Source: Isoetes taiwanensis | Taxonomy: Eukaryota; Streptophyta; Lycopodiopsida; Isoetales; Isoetaceae | Direction of reading: 5' to 3' | DNA length: 64,000 bases | Assembly (NCBI GenBank): GCA_021234155.1 | Contig: JAJEKV010000111.1 | Coordinates: 938,968 to 1,002,967 of the forward strand | Shown: positions 1-12,155 of the stretch, in pieces | Position numbering within the stretch: the stretch's first letter is position 1 | Layout: every line of letters starts with the position of its first letter | Notes under the pieces: model-generated | The model's database searches: none | Seen by the model: only the letters and a program-made list of their open reading frames with translations | Told to the model about the DNA's origin: nothing | Program-made: the position numbers and the translations under genes

Positions 1-1663
1 TTTATTTCTTAAGGTTATTTTGGACCAAATCTAAGTTCACTGTGCTAAGATTGGGTGTGATGGATCAACGGGGATAGCTGATTGTACTTCCTAATCATGC
101 CATTCCAATTAGTTCTATTTCAATTGAACTTTGTTCTACTATTTAAGTGTTGGAGTAAGACTGACGTCCAATTTGAATAGAATAAAAAATTCCAACAGTT
201 GAATATATTAAAAAATTCCAATGGTTGAATGTGGGACAAAGATCAATCTAAATAGAGCTAACAAGAATTCGGCAAGAGGGACAACGTCCCAAATTTAAAT
301 AGAAGAATTTCAATAAATAGAACGAAACCACAAATGCAATTAGAATCACAGAACAATTCCTTTCAGGTTTGTAGTCCCCATAAGATGGTGGAATCCATAA
401 TTGAGATGAAATTAGACTCGTTGTTTGGGACATGGAAGCTATTTATTAAAGAGGTAACAACTGCCAAAAATCTTCATTATAGACATATTGTCCATTTGTA
501 CTTCTTCCATTGAACTATGAAAATATGTGAATTGTTGAAAATTTGAACCACTGATACGATCTTAAACCCCGCCACACTCAAGGTCACCGTTCAAGTATGA
601 CCAACATCGATTAGTAACGAGAACTTTAAAATCTATTGCCTTGAGAACTTTAAAATCTATTGCCTTGAGATCACAGGTGCGAGATTGGCCATATGTAATC
701 TATCATTAGATGGAGAACAAAGAAATGAACATCAGATTATACCAATAATCTAATAGTTTTAATTAGTTCATCATACTAGTTCAAAGCGCTAGGTTTAACT
801 TCCTCTAGATTAAGCCTAATGGTTTTTTACTTCCTCTAGATTAAGCCTAATGGATAACATTTTTGTGGAGTTGCTTAATTCTGGGATTGGATCATTGGTG
901 TGATCTGTATCGGAAACTTTATTTTACACCTACATTTTCAATAGAAACAAGATGCTGATGTAGAGGGCTGTGATGGTTGGTCGGTCTGTGTCGTCCTCCC
1001 CCTGTATTGCTGCATAACAGGAATGCCTTTTCTTCTTGCATATATTTGTTGCCCCCTTTTATTAAGACAAGGCCTTCCTTTAATAAAGCATAGATATCCC
1101 TTAGATTAAAAAAAAAGAAGGGTAAATTCATAGACACTTCTATGATAAGATGCCCCTTAACATAGATACTTTTTTTATCTTCTATTGTTCACGATCCCTT
1201 TCCTTGATTTGGTTGGCATGGATATAACTTTGTTAGAAGTTTCCCTTAATTTCGATAGTATACCTGGGCCCTTCTATATTACTAGGTGACCTATAGGAAT
1301 ATAGTTTACGTAATATTTGCCATAATTTGCCAATTCATTCAGCGAGAACCACTTCCCAGTGCTTGCTCCAAATCAGATAGCCCGTATTGAGCAGAGGATC
1401 GTCCATCTAAAACAAAGGTAAGCATGGACAAGGCCAAATTATGTCGGGGGTTGCGCCTATTATAGAGAGGGTACGTCATGTGCATGCAAAAGGTCGACAA
1501 CTGCTAGGGTCCCCATGGATGTAAAAAACCCTCTATCTGTCTGCCTGCCTGCCCCCGTCTATACATCAACAACATAGCAAATGACTATTTCTCTAATCTA
1601 GAACTGTGAATTAACTCTACCACTGAGTCCTATGAAGAAGATCAATCCGTATCAAGCATTAAA
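1..1663. repeat. 1.66-kb tandem repeat, copy 1
   Basis: The block starting TTTATTTCTTAAGG at 1 recurs at 1664 and again as a 24-base stub at 3353-3376, so this is a head-to-tail duplication. The copies are nearly identical over their whole length. Copy 1 lacks about 50 bases present in copy 2 (near 2860-2910) but keeps about 20 bases around 1137-1160 that copy 2 has lost. Each unit contains internal short duplications: GAGAACTTTAAAATCTATTG twice near 620-665, and a TTCCTCTAGATTAAGCC segment twice near 800-850. Each unit also contains a LINE-like 3' tail at 1505-1559 (GGGTCCCCATGGATG, TAAAAAA, then TGTC/TGCC repeats). Open frames in both copies (for example minus strand 919-1137) are conserved only because the copies are young, and I see no coding signature in them. 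Confidence 0.9.
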
Positions 1664-3352
1664 TTTATTTCTTAAGGTTATTTTGGACCAAATCTAAGTT
1701 CACTGTGCTAAGATTGGGTGTGATGGATCAACGGGGATAGCTGATTGTACTTCCTAATCATGCCATTCCAATTAGTTCTATTTCAATTGAACTTTGTTCT
1801 ACTATTTAAGTGTTGGAGTAAGACTGACGTCCAATTTGAATAGAATAAAAAATTCCAACAGTTGAATATATTAAAAAATTCCAATGGTTGAATGTGGGAC
1901 AAAGATCAATCTAAATAGAGCTAACAAGAATTCCGACAGTAGGACAACGTCCAGTTTAAATAGAAGAATTTCAATAAATAGAACGAAACCACAAATGCAA
2001 TTAGAATCACAGAACAATTCCTTTCAGGTTTGTAGTCCTCATAAGATGGTGGAATCCATAATTGAGATGAAATTAGACTCGTTGTTTGGGACATGGAAGC
2101 TATTTATTAAAGAGGTAACAACTGCCAAAAATCTTCATTCTAGACATATTGTCCATTTGTACTTCTTCCATTGAACTATGAAAATATGTGAATTGTTGAA
2201 AATTTGAACCACTGATACGATCTTAAACCTGCCACACTCAAGGTCACTGGTTCAAGTATGACCAACATCAGTGTAGTAACGAGAACTTTAAAATCTATTG
2301 CCTTGAGAACTTTAAAATCTATTGCCTTGAGATCACAGGTGCGAGATTGGCCATATGTAATCTATCATTAGATGGAGAACAAAGAAATGAACATCAGATT
2401 ATACCAATAATCTAATAGTTTTAATTAGTTCATCATACTAGTTCAAAGCGCTAGGTTTAACTTCCTCTAGATTAAGCCTAATGGTTTTTTACTTCCTCTA
2501 GATTACGCCTAATGGATAACATTTTTGTGGAGTTGCTTAATTCTGGGATTGGATCATTGGTGTGATCTGTATCGGAAACTTTATTTTACACCTACATTTT
2601 CAATAGAAACAAGATGCTGATGTAGAGGGCTGTGATGGTTGGTCGGTCTGTGTCGTCCTCCCCCTGTATTGCTGCATAACAGGAATGCCTTTTCTTCTTG
2701 CATATATTTGTTGCCCCCTTTTGTTAAGACAAGGCCTTCCTTTAATAAAGCATAGATATCCCTTAGATTAAAAAAAAAGAAGGGTAAATTCATAGAGATG
2801 CCCCTTAACATAGATACTTTTTTTATCTTCTACTGTCCCTTTCCTTGATTTGGTTGGCAATGCCTTTTCAATCATGACCATATCAATATATGAACTATCT
2901 TCTTGCATGGATATAACTTTGTTAGAAGTTTCCCTTAATTTCGATAGTATACCTGGGCCCTTCTATATTACTAGGTGACCTATAGGAATATAGTTTACGT
3001 AATATTTGCCATAATTTGCCAATTCATTCAGCGAGAACCACTTCCCAGTGCTTGCTCCAAATCAGATAGCCTGTATTGAGCAGAGGATCGTCCATCTAAA
3101 ACAAAGGTAAGCATGGACAAGGCCAAATTATGTCGGGGGTTGCACCTATTATAGAGAGGGTACGTCATGTGCATGCAAAAGGTCGACAATTGCTAGGGTC
3201 CCCATGGATGTAAAAAACCCTCTATCTGTCTGCCTGCCCGCCCCCGTCTATACATCAACAACATAGCAAATGACTATTTCTCTAATCTAGAACTGTGAAT
3301 TAACTCTACCACTGAGTCCTATGAAGAAGATCAATCCGTATCAACCATTAAA
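1664..3352. repeat. 1.69-kb tandem repeat, copy 2 (plus 24-bp stub of a third copy)
   Basis: Second unit of the tandem pair. It has the extra segment near 2860-2910 and the same LINE-like tail at 3192-3245. At 2245-2260 the sequence GGTTCAAGTATGACC resembles a tRNA B box, so part of the unit may derive from a SINE. The array ends at 3376, where the third copy breaks off after TTTGGA. Unequal exchange or tandem duplication by replication slippage would both give this structure. Confidence 0.88.
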
Positions 3353-3376
3353 TTTATTTCTTAAGGTTATTTTGGA

Positions 3377-4015
3377 TGTTCTAAAATGTTGAAGCATCAT
3401 TATTGAGAGTCTAGCTTGCTCGAATAGAGAGCATATGGACTTCTACACGGTAGGTTACTTCCGTGGTTTCATAAATTTCAAAAGTTATAGCCAGCCAAGT
3501 TGTGTGCTTTCTTGTCCGACATGTTGGAGGTATGCAATTTGGAAAGGCTGTCCCCGAGAGTTTTTTTGGGCTCTCTCTTTTGGGGTCTTGCTTCTCCAGA
3601 CACCTATTTAAGTAAATGCTAGCAGGAAAGTGTTCTACTGGCAGCCTTCCCTATGTCAAATTCGATCATGACTTTGCACTTGATCCTGCATACGGAAGGT
3701 TTATGAACCCATATGTGTTCTTGATTTTTAGATGAACTTAAGTCACCTGGACCAGTAACGATCAATGGATATAGCAAGATATCTTTATTTTCTAGCATTA
3801 GAGCTTTTTATATTTTTTCTTCATTCTTTTTGCATTGGTTTCTTGACTTCAGATGTTTTGGAAATATGAATTTTGAAAGTCACAAATCAAAGCCTAGATG
3901 CAAAATATAGAAGACATATAACAAATAACTTGTTATTAATGCTACAAACTTGAATCTAAACTCCAAGATCATGAGTATTAAATATTTTTAATGATTACGA
4001 AGAAAGAATGATTTT
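3377..4015. other. Intergenic, no gene seen
   Basis: AT-rich single-copy-looking DNA. No long open frame, splice-bounded exon or repeat array is evident on either strand. Confidence 0.5.
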
Positions 4016-4865
4016 TATCGTCCGATGAGACCAATCGGCCTATGGGAGAAGGAGCACAACAAACTTATTATTGTCCGGGTTAAAAAACCCCCGCCCCAAA
4101 GGGTTTTCGAGGGAAAAACCATGGCAGTAATAAGAATGCTGTCAAACTGTACAAGTATACATCATCATGAAATAAATGTATATATACATGTCAAGTGTGT
4201 GCCCGAGGACATAGCTGATCTCATATGTCCATAACCTCCTGAAGGTATGATCCCAGCACCCCTACGGAAGCCGTGCTCAATGTCATATGTAGCGGCTGGC
4301 CAGGCTTGACCAACTCAGCATAGCGCGTCCGGATTTGATCATATGCTGGGCAACTTTGAAGGGTATGAGATTCATCCTCAATGACTCCCATTTGGCAGCA
4401 TTGACAGAGCCTGTCCTTGCGTGGCTCACCAATCCATTTGCCCGTCTCAATTCGAAGATGATATGCTCCTGTGTGAATAGAGGCAATGAGTCTGCGCCTT
4501 TTCATGGGCAAGTGGGTACACAGGTAGCATTGCGGGCCTCGTTTCAATGTGGGATTTATGTAGCGCTGGTAGTGTGCTGTCTTGACCTGTTCAAGGGAAC
4601 TGGCATCCCAAAGCTTGCTGAGGAAGCAAGCGTCAAGATATTGCCTCAAGCTATGGCGATCTGCCTCTGTTTGCACATGTATGTACCTGTGCTCATGCAC
4701 ATTCCATCTAGCCGACCATTGAGCTCTCTTTTCCCTCCAGCAGGCCTTGAGGTGCTGCGGCCCCATTGCCATGATATAAGCTAGGTTAGGAAGACGAGCA
4801 TCGTCCATATTGACCAACTTCTGAAAATAGACAATGTGGCGATCAAAGACCGTCTCCTGCAGTAG
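4016..4865 (-). mobile_element. 5'-truncated LINE-type retrotransposon: ORF2 C-terminus plus 3' UTR
   Basis: The minus strand from about 4862 down to 4221 reads as one frame matching the post-RT region of the other LINE copies here (for example LQETVFD, NMDDARLP, QVKTAHYQRYINPTL). It ends in a terminal Cys/His cluster: HLRIETGKW, then C-Q-C-C, then EDESHTLQSCPAYD, the CCHC-like end common in plant LINE ORF2 proteins. Downstream on the minus strand (4100-4016) is the 3' UTR: a G/C-run hairpin region around GGGTTAAAAAACCC, then CCCATAGGCCGATTGGTCT, then a short A/T tail. RT and endonuclease are missing, so this is a dead 5'-truncated insertion. The frame is intact over about 200 codons, so it is relatively young. 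The strand is certain from homology to the plus-strand copies at 12156 and 17915. Confidence 0.85.
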
Positions 4866-5699
4866 AGTAGTTGATGAGTTACCTATGTCTCAAAATTGAA
4901 ATTAAAATTGATTAACATGAGGAAGTTATTCATTTTAATGTACCATAGACCAGTAACGAACGCAATGTTAGTGGGACAATCAATCTTCTATGGTCATGTG
5001 ACTCTTCCTTTATGCAAGGACACGGTGCTGAGTCTTGATCAAATCTGACATATGGAAGGGTTCCAGAACGATTATCATCATCGAGCCATCATTTTATTAG
5101 GTAGATTTCCTAGCATCCTTTTCGATATTAATATGTAGCATAATAACAGGGGGTTTCTTTTGTATTTTTGTACGTTTTTTTCTATGGTTTTCATATGATT
5201 TGATGGGCGTATTGCGCGAGACCTACTATTTAGTATATCTAGAGTGCGCACTGTATTCTCATATTTAAATGACATATTATCTATGATTTTGCAATGGTTT
5301 AGCATTTGCATATTTTTCCTTGAAAAATCAATTATTTTTAAGTTCCCAAAACAGACATGCAAGCATCGAGCTCCCTTATTTTAGGGTTCTTTAGGAAAGG
5401 GTTTGCTTTAGGGTTGCCAGCCAGATTTGCTTCCGGAGAAGAAAATTCTCTGTTCTTGCTCTCTGGAGGAGGGAAATTTGGAATTTGCTTAAGTACAAAG
5501 CATGCTTATTAAACCTAAGGGATGCGGTTTAGGGTGCGACTTGGCATGGCCAGAACTAGCTTCCATCCAAATGGATATGGCACCCTCGCTTTGGAGCATT
5601 TTGTCAGCCTTTGGAGCTACAGATTTTAGAAGTCAAATTTTACCAGCATGGCACCTCTTCTCTTTGATACGGTATGCTTGAAGCACAAGTTTGTTCAAA
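4866..5699. other. Intergenic, no gene seen
   Basis: AT-rich sequence with no supported gene. The minus-strand open frame at 5078-5362 has low-complexity composition and no recognisable motif. Confidence 0.45.
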
Positions 5700-6415
5700 A
5701 CGAAGTGAGAATCTTTGGCATCTTATGCAAAGCAGCAGGATTCTCTAAGGAGATTCGTATATCATCCGGTTTTTCAAGATGTCGCAAAATCCTTGTTTCT
5801 TACATTCACTTCTTGGAATGACCTGTGTCAATTAAGAAAATGTAGCAAACAAAAGAGCTTGTTGTCCCGAGTAAGAACGCATAAGATCTTGATGTGGCTT
5901 TGTAATTAAGCAAAGAACAAATGCCTTCACTTCAAAAAATAATTTTCTTGGTTTCTACTATAGCATCCGCCACAACCTTGGTCGTGCCCTCGACTTGTAT
6001 CCATGTACGTAAATGAGAGAAAATTCTCGTGTTAACTCATACTTGTTTGCAATTGAGAGCTCAGCTTTTTCTCATGTACAAATTCTTAGTGGTCAAACAG
6101 ATCCGCTTTTACTTGTTGTTAAGCAAGTGCTCTATCGGTGGAACCATTATATATTCTCATGCAAGAATGTTGAAGACGAATATGTAGCTTCTAATAGATG
6201 GTTTCTCCTAAGCTAATACATTTGGTATCATTGAATGTGATTCTTGCAGAATGGTCGAGAAGTGTATCATGGAATGTGATTCTTGGAGGATATGCCAATG
6301 TGATTTCTCCTCAATGCAATGAGCCCTTTAGGGAATTGCCCAACCATGATTTGATTTCCGAGATGCCACAGCTTTATACATATGGCGTGCATGGGGAGCT
6401 TAAAAATCATTAATT
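5700..6415 (+). pseudogene. Possible PPR-repeat protein remnant
   Basis: The plus strand carries short stretches in shifting frames that resemble pentatricopeptide repeat proteins. At about 6255-6360 the reading SVSWNVILGGYA, then CNEPFRELPNHDLIS, fits the VSWNxxxxGYA...ARELFxxMPxRDLVS pattern of adjacent PPR units. At 6160-6190 CKNVEDEYVASN loosely fits the CGxxEDAxxVF motif. Frames are broken by several stops and there is no continuous ORF above 75 codons. PPR proteins bind organellar RNA in plants; nothing here could still do so. The match rests on about 40 residues, so chance similarity remains possible. Confidence 0.4.
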
Positions 6416-7067
6416 TTTTTTCTCAAGAGATGCCCGAAAGGGATGGGTTCGGATGGACCAAAGGGATGGGTTCGTAAAGACTGCCATGGTTGCGGTGTTA
6501 CGATCTATGTCTCCGCAGGGCGCACTTTAAACGCTTAACAAGACCAAGCCGATAGTAAGCCGCTGAGGAATGTCTATCGATCATCCGTGAGCCACTTGTT
6601 AAATTTGCACGCAGCTTTGATGCAAAGTCATGTCCAAATGTAATTTCAACTTCAAACTCATTTTAGCAATTGACCATGTTGACTAGTTTGTTATGCATTT
6701 GTACTTTAGTAGTTTAGTATGCTCAAAAAATTAATGCCGGGCCATGTATTCACCGGCATGATCCAAACATAATCGATCGAGGACGGCCGTTACTTTCTTT
6801 CACAAAGATGAACAATTAATGTATGAGTCCGTGGAGCCGTAAGCATGATACCAAGGAGACATGTGTCCCAAAGAAATGGAGCGTAAAAAGATTCAAAACA
6901 ACGCTTTTGGGAAACCGCTTGGTAAATCATATTGTAACTTAAGACCGCCGAGGAAATGAGAGTATTCCGCGTGTGGACCACTATGCAACATTAGAAGCTT
7001 TAGAAGCTCGCTCAATTGGAAAGTATGTATTAATCTTGATTAAGCTGCAAAGCTCCACGTGCACCAA
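6416..7067. other. Intergenic, no gene seen
   Basis: Two near-identical phrases (AAGGGATGGGTTCG at about 6435 and 6459) form a short local duplication. No gene is supported here. Confidence 0.4.
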
Positions 7068-7175
7068 ACAAACCATGGGAGCACCGACTTAGAAAATTAT
7101 CATCGATATTGTTGTTGCTAACAAACCATGGGAGCACCGACTTTAGAAAAATTATCATGGATATTGTTGTTGCTA
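7068..7175. repeat. Direct tandem duplication, about 54 bp x 2
   Basis: ACAAACCATGGGAGCACC begins copies at 7068 and 7121. Both run through TTATCATSGATATTGTTGTT. They differ by two single-base insertions and one substitution, so the duplication is recent. Confidence 0.9.
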
Positions 7176-8139
7176 GATTTTTGACGGTTTCAATTCCAAG
7201 AACGTGTTGTCCTAACGATTACACAAAATATACTCATAGTTGTTTGCAATGGAAATAATTTGTTTGTCTTTAATATTATTGTGCTTCTTAGTAATTAATA
7301 TTTAGGGCCAGAAAGTTTACCTATGTTTGCTTTATTTAGGGCCCGAAGGGCCCAAAATTTTTTTTAATATAACAATCAACACACAACTACCATTAATATT
7401 ATTAACACAGACCATTGCATCCAACGCATTTAAATTAAAATCCCCCTGAAACCCCCTTTGGTTTAGGTGCATATTCACACGGGGGGTTACGTAGGGCAGC
7501 GAGAGCTATCGGATTGGCATATTTGCCCTTTATTCCTTGATCTGGACCGTACATAGCAATCCTCGTTTGTGGGGCAACTTTTCTAGATTGTGTTCCTCTC
7601 ACAACTCCCCACCATCAGGCCAAAATTCCCTATCCAACCTCTCAAGCCATGGGTAAATTGGAAAAAGAAAAAAAAAAAAATCGAGATTGGCCAAACCATG
7701 AAGTATTTTACATGCTACTATGTAAAACTTCATTGGTTCTTTTGCTCATGGAAACTCGAAACACTTTGTAATGACATTTCGACTTTGCCACGTCATTTAA
7801 AGCATCCAAATTACAAAGAAACCAAACTACATTGGCAATATTGCCGCAAAGGAGATGTCAAATAGTTCCGCACAAAGCAATATTGATAGACATGAAAGAG
7901 TCAAACTGATGCGTGGGAGTTGAATACTTTGGACACTTTGTTGCCAAAGGATGTTCTTTTGTGCATGGTTTCCAGGGTACTATTGATGCTTTGGACCCAT
8001 TAATAGAGTCAACTTATAGTTTGAAGTAGAGAATTGGCCCTTTTAATGCCCTGATGCTCGAAGAAGAGTTTTAAAGAAAATTTGCATCCAAAGGTTTTGT
8101 GTATCTAGGATTATGATTTAATTTGACATAGGGAAGGAT
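7176..8139. other. Intergenic, no gene seen
   Basis: Contains GGGCCCGAAGGGCCC near 7340 and an A-rich run at 7665-7680. The plus-strand open frame at 7590-7865 shows no recognisable domain. Confidence 0.4.
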
Positions 8140-8596
8140 GCATGAAGATTTTATGAAGATTCCTTTAGATTCTCCCAAAGATTTTCTAAAGATTCCCCTA
8201 GATTCCAAAAGAATACCCCAAGATTCCTCTAGATTCTCCAAGATTCTATCAAGATTCTCCTAGATTCTTCTAGATTCTCTAAGATTCCAGTAAGATTCCT
8301 CTAGGTTCTTAAAGATTTTATCAAGATTCCCCTAGGTTCCCAAAGAAATGCTTGAGATTCCTATAGATTCTCTTGAGATTCCTCTAGTTTCCATAGATTC
8401 TATGAAGATTTCCCTAGATTTCCCAAGATTCCATCAAGATTCCTCTGGTTCTTAAAGATTATCAAGATTCCCTTACATTCTCAAAGATGCTCTCTTGAGA
8501 TTTCCATTGATTCTCTCATTCTCATGATATTCCTCTACATTTTTAAGATCCTATAAAGATTCTGCTAGATTCCCTCAACTTACCATAGATTCCTTG
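8140..8596. repeat. AGATTC-rich minisatellite array 1
   Basis: Degenerate tandem array in which the word AGATTC recurs about every 10-14 bases, separated by YYCTAG, CCAAAG or TATGA linkers. In cleaner parts the higher-order period is roughly 31 bases (for example AAGATTCTATGA AGATTCTCCT AGATTCTCC). No unit is identical to its neighbour, so the array is old or homogenises poorly. The spacing varies too much for a CRISPR-like or coding repeat. Confidence 0.88.
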
Positions 8597-8980
8597 AAAC
8601 TCGAAGCTTCCAAGAATATTCGTAGTATTCGATCACATTGGCTCCAACTGCGACAAAATAGTGTCAAGATACCACTCATTGGAAAGTTCTCGACGAAGGA
8701 ATCCAAAACGTGAGCATCGCCTTCATCCGACCCCTCTACTGCAAGCTACTTGCCTTTGAAGTTTATTAAACAAAAGGAAACTTCCTAGAAAATCCACTCA
8801 TAAATGCTTTGCCACTTCACTATCTTTTTTATTAATGAGGATGCCACCTCACCTCTTTTTTTCAAAAAAAAAAAAACAATTTAATATTAAAAAGTTAATG
8901 GCTAGGATTTATGCTCACCTTTTGATCTAACGGTTAAGATCTGGTATACCAAATTCACTTTTTGGCACCTTCCTTGCACC
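8594..8980. repeat. Flank duplicated with the minisatellite (copy A; copy B 10980-11345)
   Basis: Starting at TTGAAACTCGAA, about 370 bases following array 1 recur after array 2. Shared landmarks are TTGGCTCCAACTGCGAC, TTAATGAGGATGCCACCTCA and CCAAATTCACTTTTTGGCAC. Identity looks high but is interrupted by small indels. Array and flank therefore moved as one unit with a spacing of about 2.39 kb. Confidence 0.85.
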
Positions 8981-9185
8981 TATGCAATCTGGAATCTATG
9001 CAATCTCGAATGCCTCCGAAAATCTGGAATCTGTAGCAGCCCTATGCAATCCGGAATGCCTCCGGCCCAATATCTCCAATTTTTTCACTGTGTTGTGCTG
9101 CCACATATTGGGGCTACTCTTCAGCTCCGATCTAATACAGAAAACATTTCTTTCTAATTTCAAGACTCACAAAAATCAAAGGCTA

Positions 9186-9248
9186 GGATGTGGTGCATGC
9201 CCCCATCAAATCTGAGGGTGTGGTGCATGCCCCCATCAAATCTGAGGG
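9186..9248. repeat. 30-bp direct duplication
   Basis: The phrase GTGGTGCATGCCCCCATCAA plus ATCTGAGGG occurs twice in succession. GATGTGGTGCATGCCCCCAT appears again at 11402 in the second half of the segmental duplication. Confidence 0.85.
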
Positions 9249-9396
9249 CCATAATTGTGCCACCTCAAAATTTAGTGGGCCAGGATTTATGTCTATATAC
9301 CAAAAAATGATGCCCCCCATCTGATATATCTATATACAAGTGTTTATAACATGAAGGACTACATGAAGCTGACCCTTCAAAACATACCCAGCGTGA

Positions 9397-10983
9397 AAGA
9401 TTCCCCTAGATTCTTAAGATTCTACAAAGATTCCCCTAGATTTATGAAGATTATCCCAAGGTCCCTTTAGATTCTGCTTAATTCTCCTTGATTCTCGTAG
9501 ATTCTATGAAGATTCCCTTAGATTCTATCAAGATTCCTCTCGACTCTCAAAGATTTTATAAACATTCCCTTAGATTCCCTAGATTTCCTAAGATTCTCTT
9601 GCGATTCCCCTAGATTTTCAAAGATTATCCCAAGATTCCTCTAGATTTTTCAAGATTCCATGTAGATCCTCTTAGATTTTCCAAGATTCTATAAAGATTC
9701 CCCTAGATTCCCTAAGTTTCTCTTGAGATTCCCCTAGATTCTCTAAAATCCTATGAAGATTCCCCTAGGCTCCCAAAGATTATCCCATGAATCCTCTAGG
9801 TTCCCCAAGATTCTATGATGATTCTTTTAGATTATCTTAGATTCTCTTAGATTCTCTAAGATTCCTTCAAGATTTACTTAGATTCTCAAAAATTTAAAGA
9901 AGACTCCCCTAGATTCCCAAAGATGCTCTTGAAATTCGATTAGATTATCCTAGATTCCCAAAGATTCTCTTAGATTTCTTAAAGTTCTACAAAGATTCCC
10001 CTAGATTCATAAGATTCTACGGAGATTCCTCTAGATTTTATTAGGAGTCTCCAACATTCTCCAAGATTCCATCTAGATTCCCATACATTCTTAAAGATTT
10101 TATGAATATTCTTTTAGATTCTGCTAAAGACTCCCTAAGATTCTCTTGAGATTCCTCTAGACTCTCTAAATCCTATGAAGATTCCCCTAGGTTCCCAAAT
10201 ATTATCCCATGATTCCTCTAGGTTTCCCAATATTCTATGAAGATTCTTCTAGATTCCCCAAGGTTCTATGAAGATTCTTTTAGATTCTCTAAGATTCCTT
10301 CGTGATTCCCTTAGATTCTCAAAAATTGTAAGAAGACTCCCCTAGGTTCCCAAAGATTCTCTTGAGATTCATTTAGATTATCCTAGACTCCCAAAGATTC
10401 TCTTAGATTCCTTAAAGTTCTACAAAGATGCCCTAGATTCTTAAGATTCTATGGAGATTCCTCTAGATTTTATTAGGAGTCTCCAAGATGCTCCAAGATT
10501 CCATCTAGATTCCCATACATTCTTAAAGATTTTATGAAGGTTCCTTTAGATTCTTCTAGCTTCTCAAAGATTTGTTTGAGACTACCTAAGATTCTCTACA
10601 GATTCCCCTAGATTCCAAAAGAATACCCCAAGATTCCTCTAGTTCTCCAAGATTCTATGAAGATTCTCCTAGATTCTCCAAGGTTCCATCAAGATTACTC
10701 TAAATTCTCAAATATTTTAGGAATATTCCCATAGATTCCCAAAGAATCGCTTGAGATTTTCATAGATTCTTTTGAGATTCCTCTCGTTCCCATAGACTCT
10801 ATGATGATTCCTCTAGAATCCCCAAGATTCAATGAAGATTCCTCCAGGTTCTTAAAGAGTTTATCAAGATTCCCCTATTGAGTTTCCTATAGATTCTCTA
10901 AGATTCTTATGATATTCTTCTGGATTCTTTAAGATCCTATAAAGATTCTCCTACATTCCCTCAACTTACCATAGATTCTTTGA
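9397..10983. repeat. AGATTC-rich minisatellite array 2
   Basis: About 1.6 kb of the same degenerate array as at 8140-8596. It contains internal long-range repetition: the passage around 9960-10140 (CTCTTAGATTYCTTAAAGTT ... TTTATTAGGAGTCTCCAA) recurs around 10400-10540. Segments of several hundred bases have thus been re-duplicated inside the array. It ends in the shared boundary CATAGATTCTTTGAAACTCG. Confidence 0.9.
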
Positions 10984-11345
10984 AACTCGAATATTCCAAG
11001 AAGATTCGTGGTACTCGATCACGTTGGCTCCAACTGCGACAAAATAGTGCCAGAGCACTACTCATTGGAAAGCTCTCGATGAGAGGGATCCAATGGCGTG
11101 GGCTTCACCTTCATCTGACCCTTCTACTGCAAGCTACTTTGAAAGCGATTAAACAGAAGGAAACTTCCTAGAAAGTCCATTCAAAAATGCTTTGCTACCT
11201 CACTTTCTTTTTATTAATGAGGATGCCACCTCACCTCCTTTGAAAGAAAAAATCAATCTAATATTAAGTGGATTTATCCTCACCTTTTGATCTAACGGTT
11301 AAGATTGCTACACCAAATTCACTTTTTGGCACCTTTCTTGCACCT
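10980..11345. repeat. Flank duplicated with the minisatellite (copy B)
   Basis: Second copy of the post-array flank described at 8594-8980, in the same orientation. An open frame across it (10980-11171) is not conserved in copy A and is not considered a gene. Confidence 0.82.
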
Positions 11346-11604
11346 TCCTTACAAAATCAAGGGCTAGGATTTATCCTCCCCTTTTGATCCAACGATCCGG
11401 GGATGTGGTGCATGCCCCCATGCATGCCCATGTGTGCTCATTATGGCCATCCATGCAGTACATGAGGTGGAATCATCCTACCCCTCGGTCTTATTTATTG
11501 GCGGATGGGATCAATCTCTATGAACATGACCCATGGGATGACAAAACCACACATCCAATACCTGTAGATATATAACAGATATATACCTGATATGTTAGGT
11601 GTGT

Positions 11605-11995
11605 ATTCGATGATCCGTACGGAAGCCATGCTCAATATCACATGTAGTGGTTGGCCAGGCCTAACCAACTTTGGATAGCGTGTGCACATTTGATCATACA
11701 CTGCATAGCTCTGAAGGGAATGAGATTCATCCTCAATGGCTCCCATTCAGTAACATTGACAAAGTCTGTCCTGGCTTAGCTCCGCAACCCATCTACCCAT
11801 CTTAATGCGAAGACGGTGTGCACCTAACGAATCGAGCCAATGAGTCTGTGTCTTTTCGTAGGAAATGGGTATGTAGGTAGCATTGCGGGTCCCATTCCAA
11901 TATGGGATTTATGTGGTACTGGTAGTGTGTTGTCTTGACCTATTCAAGGGTGCTGACATCCCAGAGCTTGCTAAGGAAGCAAGCGTCAAGTTAGA
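11605..11995 (-). mobile_element. LINE ORF2 C-terminal fragment (minus)
   Basis: Homologous to the 4250-4640 LINE copy in the same orientation. The minus strand shows GAIEDESHSLQS, RYPKLVRPGQPLH and, further upstream, the equivalent of the KLWDA...QVKT...Y segment. Frames are broken, and the terminal CCxC cluster is damaged (TACTGAATGG in place of the cysteine codons near 11745). Both 5' and 3' parts are missing. It sits head-to-head with the plus-strand fragment beginning at 12156. Confidence 0.75.
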
Positions 11996-12155
11996 TTTAC
12001 AGCCGTCCATTAGAACACTAACAAAGAACGTTTTTCAACTCGAAAGATATTCTCCGAACCAGTTCATAGGAAACCCATTCAATTGCATTAGTTCATGTAA
12101 GCACTTTTAGACTGGTTATATAAATTACTTTCATTCTTTTGTCAACGCTGCCAGG

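Noticed and set aside
919-1137. Conserved minus-strand open frame in both 1.66-kb copies (also 2581-2811) as a gene
   Set aside because: Conservation simply reflects the recent tandem duplication. There is no domain, and the N-terminus is encoded by an A/T homopolymer.
9397-10983. AGATTC array as a CRISPR array
   Set aside because: Units are unequal in length, all diverged, with no constant repeat or unique spacers, and the setting is a plant nuclear genome.
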